A stretch of 64,000 bases of DNA. Origin: Kribbella sp. ALI-6-A. Its GTDB lineage: Bacteria > Actinomycetota > Actinomycetes > Propionibacteriales > Kribbellaceae. The stretch spans positions 1,054,001 through 1,118,000 of the forward strand of contig NZ_MTQN01000011.1 in NCBI RefSeq assembly GCF_001984195.1. Reading direction: 5' to 3'. Made by a program: the position numbers and the translations under genes. A model generated the notes under the pieces. That model did no database searches and was not told the DNA's origin. It worked only from the letters and a program-made list of their open reading frames with translations. Shown here piece by piece: positions 26,046-34,383 of this stretch (its first letter is position 1; each line of letters begins with the position of its first letter).

Positions 26046-26951
26046 TCAGAAGTACCCTTCCCGCTTGCGGTCTTCCATCGCGGCCTCACTGAACTTGTCG
26101 TCGCCGCGGGTGGCGCCGCGCTCGGTGATCCGGGTGCCGGCCACCTCGGCGACGACCTTCTCGACGGTGTCCGCGTCCGAGCGCACCGCGGCGGTCAGCG
26201 ACGCGTCGCCGACCGTGCGGTAGCGAACCGTCGCGGTGAAGGTCGGCTCGCTCGGCCGCGGCACACAGAACTCGTTGACGGCGAACAGCATCCCGTTGCG
26301 CTCGAACACCGTGCGCTCGTGCGCGTAGTAGATCGACGGCAGCTCGAGCCGCTCCTGGGCGATGTAGTGCCAGATGTCCAGCTCGGTCCAGTTCGACAGC
26401 GGGAACACCCGGATGCTCTCGCCGAGATGGACCCGGCTGTTGTACAGGTTCCACAGCTCGGGCCGCTGGTTCTTCGGGTCCCACTGGCCGAACTCGTCGC
26501 GGAACGAGAAGATCCGTTCCTTGGCCCGGGCCTTGTCCTCGTCGCGGCGAGCGCCACCGAACACCGCGGTGAACTGGTGCTTGTCCAGCGCCTCCAGCAG
26601 CACCGGCGTCTGGATCCGGTTCCGCGTCCCGTCCGGCGGCGCCTGCACGAACCCGCGGTTCAGCGCGTCCGGAACACTTGCCACCAGCAACTGAAGGTCC
26701 AGCTCCGCGGCCCGGCGGTCGCGAAAGGCCAGTACCTCGGGGAAGTTGTGGCCGGTGTCGACGTGCAGCACCGGGAACGGGATCCGCGCCGGGTGGAACG
26801 CCTTCTGCGCCAGCCGGAGCATCACGATCGAGTCCTTGCCGCCGGAGAACAGCAGCACCGGCCGCTCGAACTCCGCCGCCACCTCACGGAAGATGTGCAC
26901 GGCCTCGGACTCGAGGGCCTCGAGCTGGGTCAGCTGGTACCGGCGGGTCAT
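26046..26951 (-). CDS. cysD: sulfate adenylyltransferase subunit CysD
   Basis: The 301-residue protein matches the usual CysD length. It has the PP-loop ATP pyrophosphatase motif LLFSGGKDSIVMLRLAQKAF near residues 32-51, the conserved HVDTGHNFPEVL and the C-terminal RKREGYF. It forms the ATP sulfurylase complex with CysN. The ATG at 26951 overlaps the cysQ stop (ATGA). A longer in-frame extension upstream is out of character for the family and antisense-like in composition, so I rejected it. Confidence 0.95.
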   Translation of the reverse strand: MTRRYQLTQLEALESEAVHIFREVAAEFERPVLLFSGGKDSIVMLRLAQKAFHPARIPFPVLHVDTGHNFPEVLAFRDRRAAELDLQLLVASVPDALNRGFVQAPPDGTRNRIQTPVLLEALDKHQFTAVFGGARRDEDKARAKERIFSFRDEFGQWDPKNQRPELWNLYNSRVHLGESIRVFPLSNWTELDIWHYIAQERLELPSIYYAHERTVFERNGMLFAVNEFCVPRPSEPTFTATVRYRTVGDASLTAAVRSDADTVEKVVAEVAGTRITERGATRGDDKFSEAAMEDRKREGYF

Positions 26952-27712
26952 CGGCCCGGCTCCGGATCCGGGCCGAGGTGCGGCGCGATCGCGGCGAGCA
27001 GCTCGTCGGCGACCTCCGGCCGGCAGACCACCAGGTCCGGCAGCTTCGGGTCGGGCTGGTTGTAGCGCAGTGGCGAACCGTCGATCCGGCTGCAGAACAG
27101 CCCGGCGGCCCGCGCCACCGCGACCGGGGCGGCCGAGTCCCACTCGTACTGCCCACCGGCGTGCACGTAGGCGTCCACCTCGCCCCGCAGGACGGCGGTC
27201 GCCTTCACGCCGGCCGATCCCATCGCGACCAGCTCGGCGTCCAGGTCGACGGCGAGCTTCTCGACCAGGGCCGGCGGCCGGCTCCGGCTCACCGCGATCC
27301 GCAACCGGCCACCGTCCCGCGGCACCAGCGGTGCGGGGTCATCGGTGCCGTGGACAACGTTCATCGCGGGCAGCGCGACGGCGCCGGCGGTGAGCTGACC
27401 GCGTTCCCACAAGGCGACGTGCACCGCCCAGTCGCGGCGCGGCGGCTCGCCGTACTCGCGGGTGCCGTCGAGCGGGTCGATGATCCAGACCCGATCGGCG
27501 GACAACCGCTGCGCGGTGTCGGCCGACTCCTCACTCAGTACGGCGTCAGCCGGCCGGTGATCGCGCAGGCCGCGGATCAGCAGCTCGTTCGCCGATCGGT
27601 CGCCCTCCGCGCCGAGCGCGCGGCCCGCCCCCCGGGCCGCGCGCAGCGTGAGCAGCAGCCGTCCCGCGTCCGTCGCGAGTTCCGCGGCCAACCGGCCGTC
27701 TTCGGTCGCCAT
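26948..27712 (-). CDS. cysQ: 3'(2'),5'-bisphosphate nucleotidase CysQ
   Basis: The 254-residue protein of the inositol monophosphatase superfamily has metal-site motifs SEES, IIDPLDGTREYG near residues 85-96 and, C-terminally, YEWDSAAPVAVARAAG. CysQ removes the 3'-phosphate from PAP, the inhibitory by-product of sulfotransferases, and can also act on PAPS. I chose ATG 27712 because GGAGGGGGAACGG precedes it directly. An ATG five codons earlier (27727) is possible. Sitting between the initiating sugar transferase and cysDN, it would relieve product inhibition of the sulfotransferase encoded at 11456. Confidence 0.9.
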   Translation of the reverse strand: MATEDGRLAAELATDAGRLLLTLRAARGAGRALGAEGDRSANELLIRGLRDHRPADAVLSEESADTAQRLSADRVWIIDPLDGTREYGEPPRRDWAVHVALWERGQLTAGAVALPAMNVVHGTDDPAPLVPRDGGRLRIAVSRSRPPALVEKLAVDLDAELVAMGSAGVKATAVLRGEVDAYVHAGGQYEWDSAAPVAVARAAGLFCSRIDGSPLRYNQPDPKLPDLVVCRPEVADELLAAIAPHLGPDPEPGR

Positions 27713-27788
27713 CCGTTCCCCCTCCATCGAAATGTCCCCCCGGCGACAGCTGTCGCCACCGAACGCCCGTCCCCCGACGGCCGTCGGC

Positions 27789-29318
27789 TCAATACGCGCC
27801 AGAGCCCTTCAGCACCGCGCGAGCGGTCTTCCACAAGATCAGCAGGTCCAGCGTCATCGACCAGTTGTCGACGTAGCGCAGGTCGAGCAGCACCGACTCG
27901 TCCCAGGACAGGTCGCTGCGGCCACTGACCTGCCACAGCCCGGTCAGTCCCGGTTTCACCAGCATCCGGCGGGTGTCGTCGGCGGCGTACAAGGCGACCT
28001 CACGCTCCAGCGGAGGCCGCGGCCCGACCAGCGACATGTCGCCACGCAGGACGTTGAGCAGCTGCGGCAGCTCGTCGAGCGAGTACCGCCTGAGCACCTT
28101 GCCCACCCGGGTCACCCGCGGATCGGAGCGCAGCTTGAACAGCACCCGGTTGCCGTCGCTGCCGCCGGTCAGCTCGACCAGCCGGTCCTCGGCGTCGACC
28201 GTCATCGTGCGGAACTTGAACATGGTGAACGCGACGTTGCCCCGGCCGACCCGGCGCTGCTTGAACAGCGCCGGTCCCTGGCTGGTCAGCCGGACGGCCA
28301 GCGCGATCCCGAGCAGCAGCGGCAGCGCGAGCACCAGCAGGATCAACGCGGTGACCCGATCGAAGATGCTCTTCAGCAGGTGCGGCCCGGCGCTGGACGA
28401 CGGACGTTCCAGGTGCAGCAGCGACAGACCCGCGACCGGGCGGATCGAGATCCGCGGTCCGGCCACCTCGATGATGCCGGGCGACACGATCAGCTCGACC
28501 CCGCGCTGTTCCAGCGCCCACGACAGCCGGCGCAGCGACTGGCCGGCCAGGTCGGGATCGGACGCGATCGCGACCACGTCGACCGCGTGCCGGTCCACCG
28601 CGGCCATGATGTCGGCCTCGTCCAGGCCGTCGGGCGGTACCGGAACGCCGGACCGCGACTCACCGCGCGGCCGGCAGGTCGCCACCACGCGGTACCCGTC
28701 CGCGGGCCGCTCCTCGAGGCGTTCGCGCAGCGTCGCGGCCTGGCCGTTGCGGCCGACCACGAGGACGCGGCGCATGCAGCGGCCGCGGTAGCGATGGCGG
28801 CTGAGATCGCGGCGCAGCAGGTAGCGCAGCAGCAGCGCCAGCACCATCGTCGCCGGGATCGCCAGGACCACGAAACCCCGCGCGATCTCGCTCTTGGTCG
28901 CGTACGACACGACCGCGACCACCGCGGTCAGCCCGAGGCCGGACCGCAGGATCGAGCGGAACTCGTCCGCGCCGGCGCCGAACGAACGCGACTCGTAGCC
29001 GCGCGACAACGCGACCGCGGCCACCCAGGCCAGCGGCAGCAGACTGCCGAAGACCAGGTAACCGCCACCGATCTGGTACCCGAACCGGGTCAGCAACGCC
29101 ACCGACGCGCCGATCACGGCCGCCAGCAGGTCACCACCGATCGCGGCCCAGTGGTAGACCGCGACCCAGGGCGGCCGCGTGGCCCAGGTCGAGCGTGGCA
29201 CGACCGCCGGCACCGTGTCCGGAACGACCCACACCGGCCGGCGCCGATCGGGCACGTCCGCGATGAGTGGTCCTGGAACTGGTGTGGCTTCTTCCCCCGC
29301 GACGGCATTATCCGTCAC
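27789..29318 (-). CDS. undecaprenyl-phosphate sugar phosphotransferase (WbaP/exopolysaccharide type)
   Basis: The 509-residue polyisoprenyl-phosphate hexose-1-phosphate transferase has four N-terminal membrane segments and a soluble middle domain (RVLVVGRNGQAATLRERLEE). The catalytic domain starts KSIFDRVTALILLVLALPLL and continues with FKQRRVGRGNVAFTMFKFRTM, LDELPQLLNVLRGDMSLVGPRP and PGLTGLWQVSGRS. It places the first sugar phosphate on undecaprenyl phosphate. The start is a GTG at 29318; GGGGGG lies about 9 nt upstream. It is the first gene of the operon with cysQ, cysD, cysN, pssD and pssE, 76 bp before cysQ. Confidence 0.92.
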   Translation of the reverse strand: MTDNAVAGEEATPVPGPLIADVPDRRRPVWVVPDTVPAVVPRSTWATRPPWVAVYHWAAIGGDLLAAVIGASVALLTRFGYQIGGGYLVFGSLLPLAWVAAVALSRGYESRSFGAGADEFRSILRSGLGLTAVVAVVSYATKSEIARGFVVLAIPATMVLALLLRYLLRRDLSRHRYRGRCMRRVLVVGRNGQAATLRERLEERPADGYRVVATCRPRGESRSGVPVPPDGLDEADIMAAVDRHAVDVVAIASDPDLAGQSLRRLSWALEQRGVELIVSPGIIEVAGPRISIRPVAGLSLLHLERPSSSAGPHLLKSIFDRVTALILLVLALPLLLGIALAVRLTSQGPALFKQRRVGRGNVAFTMFKFRTMTVDAEDRLVELTGGSDGNRVLFKLRSDPRVTRVGKVLRRYSLDELPQLLNVLRGDMSLVGPRPPLEREVALYAADDTRRMLVKPGLTGLWQVSGRSDLSWDESVLLDLRYVDNWSMTLDLLILWKTARAVLKGSGAY

Positions 29319-29501
29319 CCTCCGTCACCCCCCGGTGAACACCGCCCCGTTCCCCCCGGGTGCGGTTTGCCGCATGTTCGCCGCCTGGTCGGCAGCGGTT
29401 CAGCTGAGCGTACTACGCGTGACCGCTCCCGAACAGCACATCCGGGCAGTGATCGACGGTTCCTTCAGCACCACTGTGTGTGCCCGGATCCACACAGCAG
29501 A

Positions 29502-29527
29502 AGGGCCGATCCGTTCGGATCGGCCCT
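29502..29527. terminator. terminator downstream of pspAA-pspA
   Basis: A near-perfect 11-12 bp inverted repeat (AGGGCCGATCC/GGATCGGCCCT) with a tetraloop-size loop lies about 70 bp beyond the pspAA stop. It also lies upstream of the divergent-facing sugar transferase leader. The T-tract is weak. Confidence 0.75.
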
Positions 29528-29595
29528 CTCCACTCGATGCTCGTACCCGGCGACGGCCCGTCAGCAGGGGCATCCCGGACCGTCGCCGCCGACGG

Positions 29596-29871
29596 TCAAC
29601 CGGCGATCAGGCCGTCGCCGCTGATCAGTTCACGCATCTCGGCCAGCGTGCTGTCGCCCGGCGGCAGGATCGCGTCGGAGTCGTGCAGCTCGTTGTCCGG
29701 CACCCGCTCGCCGTTGCGGACGAACTCCAGCAGCGCGGTGAAGGCGGTCTTGAAACCGTCCTCGTCGCCGGCCGAGACGGCCTTCTCCAGGTCCGTGTCG
29801 ACCGCGTTCAGCTGCTCCAGCTTGTCGTCGGCCAGCCTCCACTGACCCTCACCCATGATCCGAACGATCAT
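29596..29871 (-). CDS. PspA-associated protein PspAA
   Basis: This 91-residue small acidic protein (starts MIVRIMGEGQWRLADDKLEQ) matches the PspAA family that actinobacteria encode directly after pspA. Its ATG overlaps the pspA stop (ATGA), so translation is coupled. Function is unproven; PspAA is thought to partner PspA in envelope-stress control. Confidence 0.85.
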   Translation of the reverse strand: MIVRIMGEGQWRLADDKLEQLNAVDTDLEKAVSAGDEDGFKTAFTALLEFVRNGERVPDNELHDSDAILPPGDSTLAEMRELISGDGLIAG

Positions 29872-30680
29872 CGAACGTCTCCGTCCTGGGGGCGGGCCGG
29901 CTGCTGCACCGGCTGCTGGGCAGGCTGAGCGGGCTGCGCCGCACCGGGCGCGTCCTGGGACAGCTGCTTGGGCGCCTCGGAGCCACCGATCTGGGCCTTC
30001 AGGGCGGCCAGCTCGTTCTCGACGTCGGAGTTCGACGACATCCGCTCCAGCTCGAGGGTGATGTTGTCCTTGCTCGTGCCCGAGGCGTCGTCGAGCGCGC
30101 CGGAGGCGAGCAGTTCGTCGATCGCGCCGGCCCGGGCCTGCATCTGCTGGGTCTTGTCCTCGGCGCGCTGCACCGCCAGACCGACGTCGCTCATCTCCTC
30201 GGAGATGCCGGAGAAGGCCTCGTTGATCCGGGTCTGCGCCTCGGCCGCGGTGTAGGTGGCCTTGATCGTCTCCTTGCGGGTCCGGAACGACTCGACCTTG
30301 GCCTGCAGCCGCTGGGAGGCCAGCGTGAGCTTCTCCTCCTCGCCCTGGAGCTGGGCGTGCTGCGCGGTCAGGTCGTCGATCTGGCCCTGCAGACCGGACT
30401 TGCGGGTCAGCGCCTCCCGGGCGAGGTCCTCACGGCCCATCGAGAGCGCCTTCTGGGCCTGCTCCTGCAGCTTGGCCGACTGGGCCTGCAGCTGCGAGGC
30501 CTGCAGCTCCACCCGCTTGCGGCTGGTGGCGACGTCGGCCACACCACGGCGTACCTTCTGCAGCAGCTCGAGCTGCTTCTGGTACGAGTAGTCAAGGGTT
30601 TCGCGAGGATCTTCGGCCTTGTCCAGGGCTGTGTTCGCCTTGGCCTTGAAGATCGTCGACATCCTCTTGAAGATGCTCAT
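29868..30680 (-). CDS. pspA: PspA/IM30 (ESCRT-III-like) envelope stress protein
   Basis: The 270-residue protein has the PspA N-terminus MSIFKRMSTIFKAKANTALD followed by long coiled-coil helices over about residues 25-220 (EDPRETLDYSYQKQLELLQK). It ends in a Gln/Pro/Ala-rich tail. PspA oligomers bind stressed membranes and preserve proton-motive force. ATG 30680 gives the canonical N-terminus; an in-frame extension upstream is rejected. It lies head-to-head with the DUF3043 gene. Proximity to a locus that inserts much membrane machinery may be coincidental. Confidence 0.93.
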   Translation of the reverse strand: MSIFKRMSTIFKAKANTALDKAEDPRETLDYSYQKQLELLQKVRRGVADVATSRKRVELQASQLQAQSAKLQEQAQKALSMGREDLAREALTRKSGLQGQIDDLTAQHAQLQGEEEKLTLASQRLQAKVESFRTRKETIKATYTAAEAQTRINEAFSGISEEMSDVGLAVQRAEDKTQQMQARAGAIDELLASGALDDASGTSKDNITLELERMSSNSDVENELAALKAQIGGSEAPKQLSQDAPGAAQPAQPAQQPVQQPARPQDGDVR

Positions 30681-30858
30681 CGATATCCGTACCCCTTCTG
30701 TGCCGGAGAGTGGACCCGGCGTGCGTGTCATCCACCCTATGTCCCCATGGGTCACCACACCATCAGGACCGGCCCCGATAAACTGGCCCGATCCTCCGGG
30801 GACCACCCCGAGTGACCAGCCCGGTTTGACAGCGCAGCCCGAATGAGGTCCAGCTCCC

Positions 30859-31461
30859 GTGTTCCGTCGTAACAAGTCCGAGACACCGTCCGCGACATCC
30901 GCCGGGTCCGCCACCGAGCAGCCCCAGGGCAAGGTCGGGGGCAAAGGCCGCCCGACCCCGACCCGCAAGGAGGCCGAGCAGGCGCGCAAGGCGGCGCTGA
31001 AGAAGCCGCGCACCCGCAAGGAGGCCGCGGCGTACCGGCGGGAGAAGATGCGCGCCGAGCGGGCCAAGATGCAGGAGGCGATGAAGACCGGCGACGACCG
31101 GTACCTGCCGGCCGCCGACAAGGGTCCGGTCCGCCGGTTCGCCCGCGACTACGTCGACGCCCGCTGGTCGGTGATGGAGTTCGCGCTGCCGGTGCTGCTG
31201 GTCGTGTCGCTGATCGGCGTGGTCTTCTCCACGGCCTTTCCCTGGCTGGCCGGCCTGGTGAACCTGGTGTTCCTGGTGATGATCGCCTGCATCGCCGCCG
31301 ACTGGTTCTTCCTGTCCAGCGGCCTCAAGCGCGCGATCGCCAAGAAGTTCCCGAGCGAGTCCACCCGGGGCATCGGCTTCTACGCGGTCCGCCGCACGAT
31401 GCAGATGCGCCGCTGGCGGCTGCCCAAGCCGATGGTGGCCCGCGGCGAGAAGCCCGCCTGA
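30859..31461 (+). CDS. DUF3043 membrane protein
   Basis: The 200-residue protein has a long basic, charged N-terminus (KEAEQARKAALKKPRTRKEA) and two membrane helices near residues 110-130 and 133-153 (FALPVLLVVSLIGVVFSTAF, LAGLVNLVFLVMIACIAADW). The basic C-terminus ends MRRWRLPKP. This is the pattern of the actinobacterial DUF3043 family, whose function is unknown. It is divergent from pspA, and three bases separate its stop from the glycosidase-like gene. Confidence 0.85.
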   Translation: MFRRNKSETPSATSAGSATEQPQGKVGGKGRPTPTRKEAEQARKAALKKPRTRKEAAAYRREKMRAERAKMQEAMKTGDDRYLPAADKGPVRRFARDYVDARWSVMEFALPVLLVVSLIGVVFSTAFPWLAGLVNLVFLVMIACIAADWFFLSSGLKRAIAKKFPSESTRGIGFYAVRRTMQMRRWRLPKPMVARGEKPA

Positions 31462-31464
31462 CCG

Positions 31465-32772
31465 GTGCGACCGGTCCTGCGCGGGCCTGCCGTTCTGAGC
31501 ACGCTGTACGGCGCCGCACTGCACAACCTGCTCGACGTCAACGTCACCGCCGCCGGATTCGTCCGGGCCGGCGGTGGCTACGACGATCCCTGGACCCGCG
31601 ACGCGGCGATCAACTGCTGGCACGCTGCCAGCCTGCTCGCACCCGACGTGGCCCGCTCGACGCTGTTCGCGGTCTGCGAGCCGGACCGGCGGGTCGTCGC
31701 CCAGGACAACCAGTGGTGGGACCAGATCATCTGGGTGATCGGCGCCTGGCAGCACGTGGTGGTGACCGGCGACACCGCGTTCGGCGCCGCGGCGTACGAG
31801 ATCGGCAAGGCGTCGCTGGAGATCCTCGACAAGGAGCGCTTCGACCCCACCACCGGCCTGTACGCCGGCCCCGCGCTGATGCAGGACGGCATCAGCGGCC
31901 TCCCGGTCGCCGAGGGCGAGTCGTCGTTCGTGCTCGACTACCCCGGCACGGCCGAGATCCGGTGCCTGTCGACCAACGCGGTCTACGTCCGGGCGCTGCG
32001 CTGCCTGGCCTTGCTGGGCGGCGATCCGTCGTACGACCGGCGGGCCGACGCGTTGACCGACGCGATCAACCGGCACCTCTGGGATTCCCGCAGCGGCACC
32101 TATGGGTACTTCCTCGGCCCGGACGGCCTGGACCTGCACCAGGAGACGGCCGGCTTGGCGCTGGCCGTCGAGTTCGGCATCGCCGGTCCCGAGCGGACCC
32201 GGCGGATCTTCGCGAACGCCCACCGCGAGCCCTTCGGCATGGTCAATGTCTGGCCGCACTTCCCCCGGTACGACGACGAGCACCCCGGCCGGCACAACGC
32301 GATCTGCTGGCCGATGGTGATGGGCCTGTGGGGTTCTGCCGCCGCCTCGGCCGGCGACACCCGGCTCTTCGGCCAGACGCTCGACGACCTGACCCGGCTG
32401 TTCCACTCCAGCAACGACGAACTCTTCGAGCTCTACAACGCCACCACCGGCGCGGTCGACGGCGGCTGGCAGGTCAGCCGCCAGTGGGAGTCCCTCCCCC
32501 ACCAGACCTGGTCGGCCACGGCGTACCTGCGGCTCATCCACGAGTGCCTGTTCGGCCTGCACTTCACCCCCGAGGGAATCGAGATCCGCCCGGTCGTCCC
32601 CGAAGGCCTGGGCGACCTCCAGCTGACCGGCCTCTCCTACCGCGAGGCCACGCTCGACATCACCCTCACCGGCTCCGGCACCTACGCCCACGTCACCCTG
32701 GACGGCGACCCGGTCATCTCGGTGCCCACCAGTCTGACCGGACGCCACACCCTGGCGATCGAGGTCAGTTGA
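31465..32772 (+). CDS. (alpha/alpha)6-barrel glycoside hydrolase-like protein
   Basis: The 435-residue soluble protein begins at GTG 31465. Aromatic and acidic motifs are typical of six-hairpin glycosidases: GGGYDDPWTRDAAINCWHAA near residues 33-52, QDNQWWDQIIWVIGAWQ, VWPHFPRYDDEHPGRHNAIC and a late LPHQTWSATAYLRL. A small beta domain ends the chain. Asp in PWTRDA and Glu/Asp residues in the other motifs are candidate catalytic residues. There is no signal peptide, so it should be cytoplasmic, acting on oligosaccharides. Family assignment (GH63/GH78-like, MGH1-like) is by fold pattern only. Confidence 0.75.
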   Translation: MRPVLRGPAVLSTLYGAALHNLLDVNVTAAGFVRAGGGYDDPWTRDAAINCWHAASLLAPDVARSTLFAVCEPDRRVVAQDNQWWDQIIWVIGAWQHVVVTGDTAFGAAAYEIGKASLEILDKERFDPTTGLYAGPALMQDGISGLPVAEGESSFVLDYPGTAEIRCLSTNAVYVRALRCLALLGGDPSYDRRADALTDAINRHLWDSRSGTYGYFLGPDGLDLHQETAGLALAVEFGIAGPERTRRIFANAHREPFGMVNVWPHFPRYDDEHPGRHNAICWPMVMGLWGSAAASAGDTRLFGQTLDDLTRLFHSSNDELFELYNATTGAVDGGWQVSRQWESLPHQTWSATAYLRLIHECLFGLHFTPEGIEIRPVVPEGLGDLQLTGLSYREATLDITLTGSGTYAHVTLDGDPVISVPTSLTGRHTLAIEVS

Positions 32773-32853
32773 CGGACTGGCAGCAGGCCCGACGCCGTCC
32801 ACGGTCAGGGCGTCGCCGGGCACGTGTCGGCGGGTGGACGTAGGGTTCGGGGT

Positions 32854-33867
32854 ATGGACTTTCGGTATCTCGGAAACAGTGGACTGAAGGTCAGCGAGAT
32901 CTCCTACGGGAACTGGCTGACCCACGGGTCGCAGGTGGAGAACGAGCAGGCGAAGGCCTGTGTGAAGGCGGCGCTCGAGGCCGGGATCACCACGTTCGAC
33001 ACCGCGGACGTGTACGCGAACACCGCCGCGGAGACCGTGCTCGGCGAGGCCCTGGAGGGACAGCGGCGCGAGTCGCTGGAGATCCTCACCAAGGTCTACT
33101 GGCCGACCGGGCCGGGCGGGCCGAACGACGTCGGCCTGTCCCGCAAGCACATCCACGAGTCGATCAACGGCTCGCTGAAGCGGCTCAAGACCGACTACGT
33201 CGACGTCTACCAGGCGCACCGGTTCGACACCGAGACGCCGCTGGAGGAGACGATGGAGGCCTTCGCCGACGTCGTCCGCCAGGGCAAGGCGCTCTACATC
33301 GGCACGTCGGAGTGGACCGCCGACCAGCTGCGCGAAGGCCACCGGCTGGCCCGTGAGCTGCGCGTCCCGCTGGTCTCCAACCAGCCGCAGTACAACATGC
33401 TCTGGCGCGTCATCGAGGCCGAGATCGTGCCCGCCTCGGAGGAGCTCGGCATCGGCCAGGTGGTGTTCTCCCCGATCGCGCAGGGCGTGCTGACCGGTAA
33501 GTACAAGCCGGGCCAGCAGCCGCCGGAGGGTTCGCGGGCGACCGACACCAAGGGCGGCGCGGACATGATCGGCCGCTGGCTGAAGGACGACGTGCTGGAG
33601 CGCGTCCAGGAGCTGCAGCCGATCGCCGACGAGGCCGGCCTGAGCCTGTCGCAGCTGGCGATCGCCTGGGTCCTGCAGAACCAGAACGTCTCGTCGGCCA
33701 TCATCGGCGCCTCCCGGCCCGAGCAGGTCACCGAGAACGTGAAGGCGGCCGGCGTGAAGCTCGAGGACGCGCTGCTGAAGCGGATCGACGAGGCGCTCGG
33801 CAACGCGATCGAGCGCGACCCGGCCAAGACCGCGCAGAACGCGCCGCAGACCCGGCCCGGCTCGTGA
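32854..33867 (+). CDS. aldo/keto reductase
   Basis: The 337-residue NADPH-dependent reductase is of the Kv-beta/YhdN-like subgroup. N-terminus MDFRYLGNSGLKVSEISYG; catalytic tetrad candidates are Asp and Tyr in FDTADVYANTAAE, Lys in LTKVYWP and His in VYQAHRFDTETP. The NADPH site near the C-terminus reads SSAIIGASRPEQVTENVKAA. I chose ATG 32854, since an earlier in-frame ATG adds ten non-conserved residues. The natural substrate is unknown. It overlaps the next small gene by 4 bp (GTGA). Confidence 0.92.
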   Translation: MDFRYLGNSGLKVSEISYGNWLTHGSQVENEQAKACVKAALEAGITTFDTADVYANTAAETVLGEALEGQRRESLEILTKVYWPTGPGGPNDVGLSRKHIHESINGSLKRLKTDYVDVYQAHRFDTETPLEETMEAFADVVRQGKALYIGTSEWTADQLREGHRLARELRVPLVSNQPQYNMLWRVIEAEIVPASEELGIGQVVFSPIAQGVLTGKYKPGQQPPEGSRATDTKGGADMIGRWLKDDVLERVQELQPIADEAGLSLSQLAIAWVLQNQNVSSAIIGASRPEQVTENVKAAGVKLEDALLKRIDEALGNAIERDPAKTAQNAPQTRPGS

Positions 33868-34073
33868 GCTGGACTTGGCGGTTCGAGACCGCGACCGGTG
33901 AGCCGGCCGACCCGGGCGACCTGGGCACCGCGGACTTCTCCGCCCAGGGCGATGCGGAGAGCTGGCTCGGCGAGATCTGGCGCGACCTGGCCGACCAGGG
34001 CGTCGCCCAGGTCTACCTGCTCGAGGACGGCCGCGAGGTCTACGGCCCGATGAGCCTGGCCGCTCAGGAGTAA
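33864..34073 (+). CDS. 69-aa conserved-looking hypothetical protein
   Basis: This short acidic protein (MSWTWRFETATGEPADPGDL, then SWLGEIWRDLADQGVAQVYL) starts at a GTG overlapping the aldo/keto reductase stop. It ends just before a strong terminator. The regular mix of Trp, acidic and hydrophobic residues and the coupling argue for a real gene. Similar small proteins of unknown function are common in actinobacteria; I do not recognise a domain. Confidence 0.65.
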   Translation: MSWTWRFETATGEPADPGDLGTADFSAQGDAESWLGEIWRDLADQGVAQVYLLEDGREVYGPMSLAAQE

Positions 34074-34083
34074 GTAGCCCCAC

Positions 34084-34132
34084 GAGCCCGTACGGCGAAC
34101 TGTGGCCTGCCGCACGTTCGCCGTACGGGCTC
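34084..34132 (+). terminator. long-stem terminator hairpin
   Basis: A 17-bp perfect inverted repeat (GAGCCCGTACGGCGAAC / GTTCGCCGTACGGGCTC) with a 15-nt loop sits 10 bp after the small gene. It separates this unit from the cobalamin riboswitch transcript. Confidence 0.8.
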
Positions 34133-34144
34133 ACGCATGCCTGG

Positions 34145-34325
34145 CGCGGCAGCGGTAAGCTGCGCCCGAACCACTGCTGTGCCGCAGGGAAGCCGGTCCG
34201 AAGCCGGCGCTGACCCGCAACCGTAGGCCGCGACCGGACTCCACCGGGCCGCGGCGAGCCGGAACACTGCGTCCGAGCAGCAGGCTCACCTATCCCGCCG
34301 AGGACCGCGGGAGGAGCCCGGCCCC
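34145..34325 (+). promoter_or_regulatory. cobalamin riboswitch
   Basis: The leader has the AdoCbl riboswitch core: GGGAAGCCGGTCCGAAGCCG then GCGCTGACCCGCAACCGTAG, flanked by P-stems (GCGCGGCAGCGGTAAGCTGC). A B12-box-like CCGGAACACTGCGTCC follows. The usual CCCGCCACTGT is here CCCGCAACCGT, a slightly diverged core. A downstream CCCGC...GCGGG hairpin next to GGAGGAG could be the expression platform. It precedes corrinoid uptake and salvage genes, the expected regulon; B12 should lower expression. Confidence 0.88.
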
Positions 34326-34383
34326 GTGTTCCCGGCGTGGCGTCCCTCCTCTCGTCAGGCCCCGGCCCGAACGAGGACACGAG

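Noticed and set aside
26952..27143. 64-residue extension of CysD upstream of 26951
   Set aside because: CysD proteins of about 300 residues begin at this point, and the extension is Arg/Gly-rich and overlaps the cysQ coding sequence.
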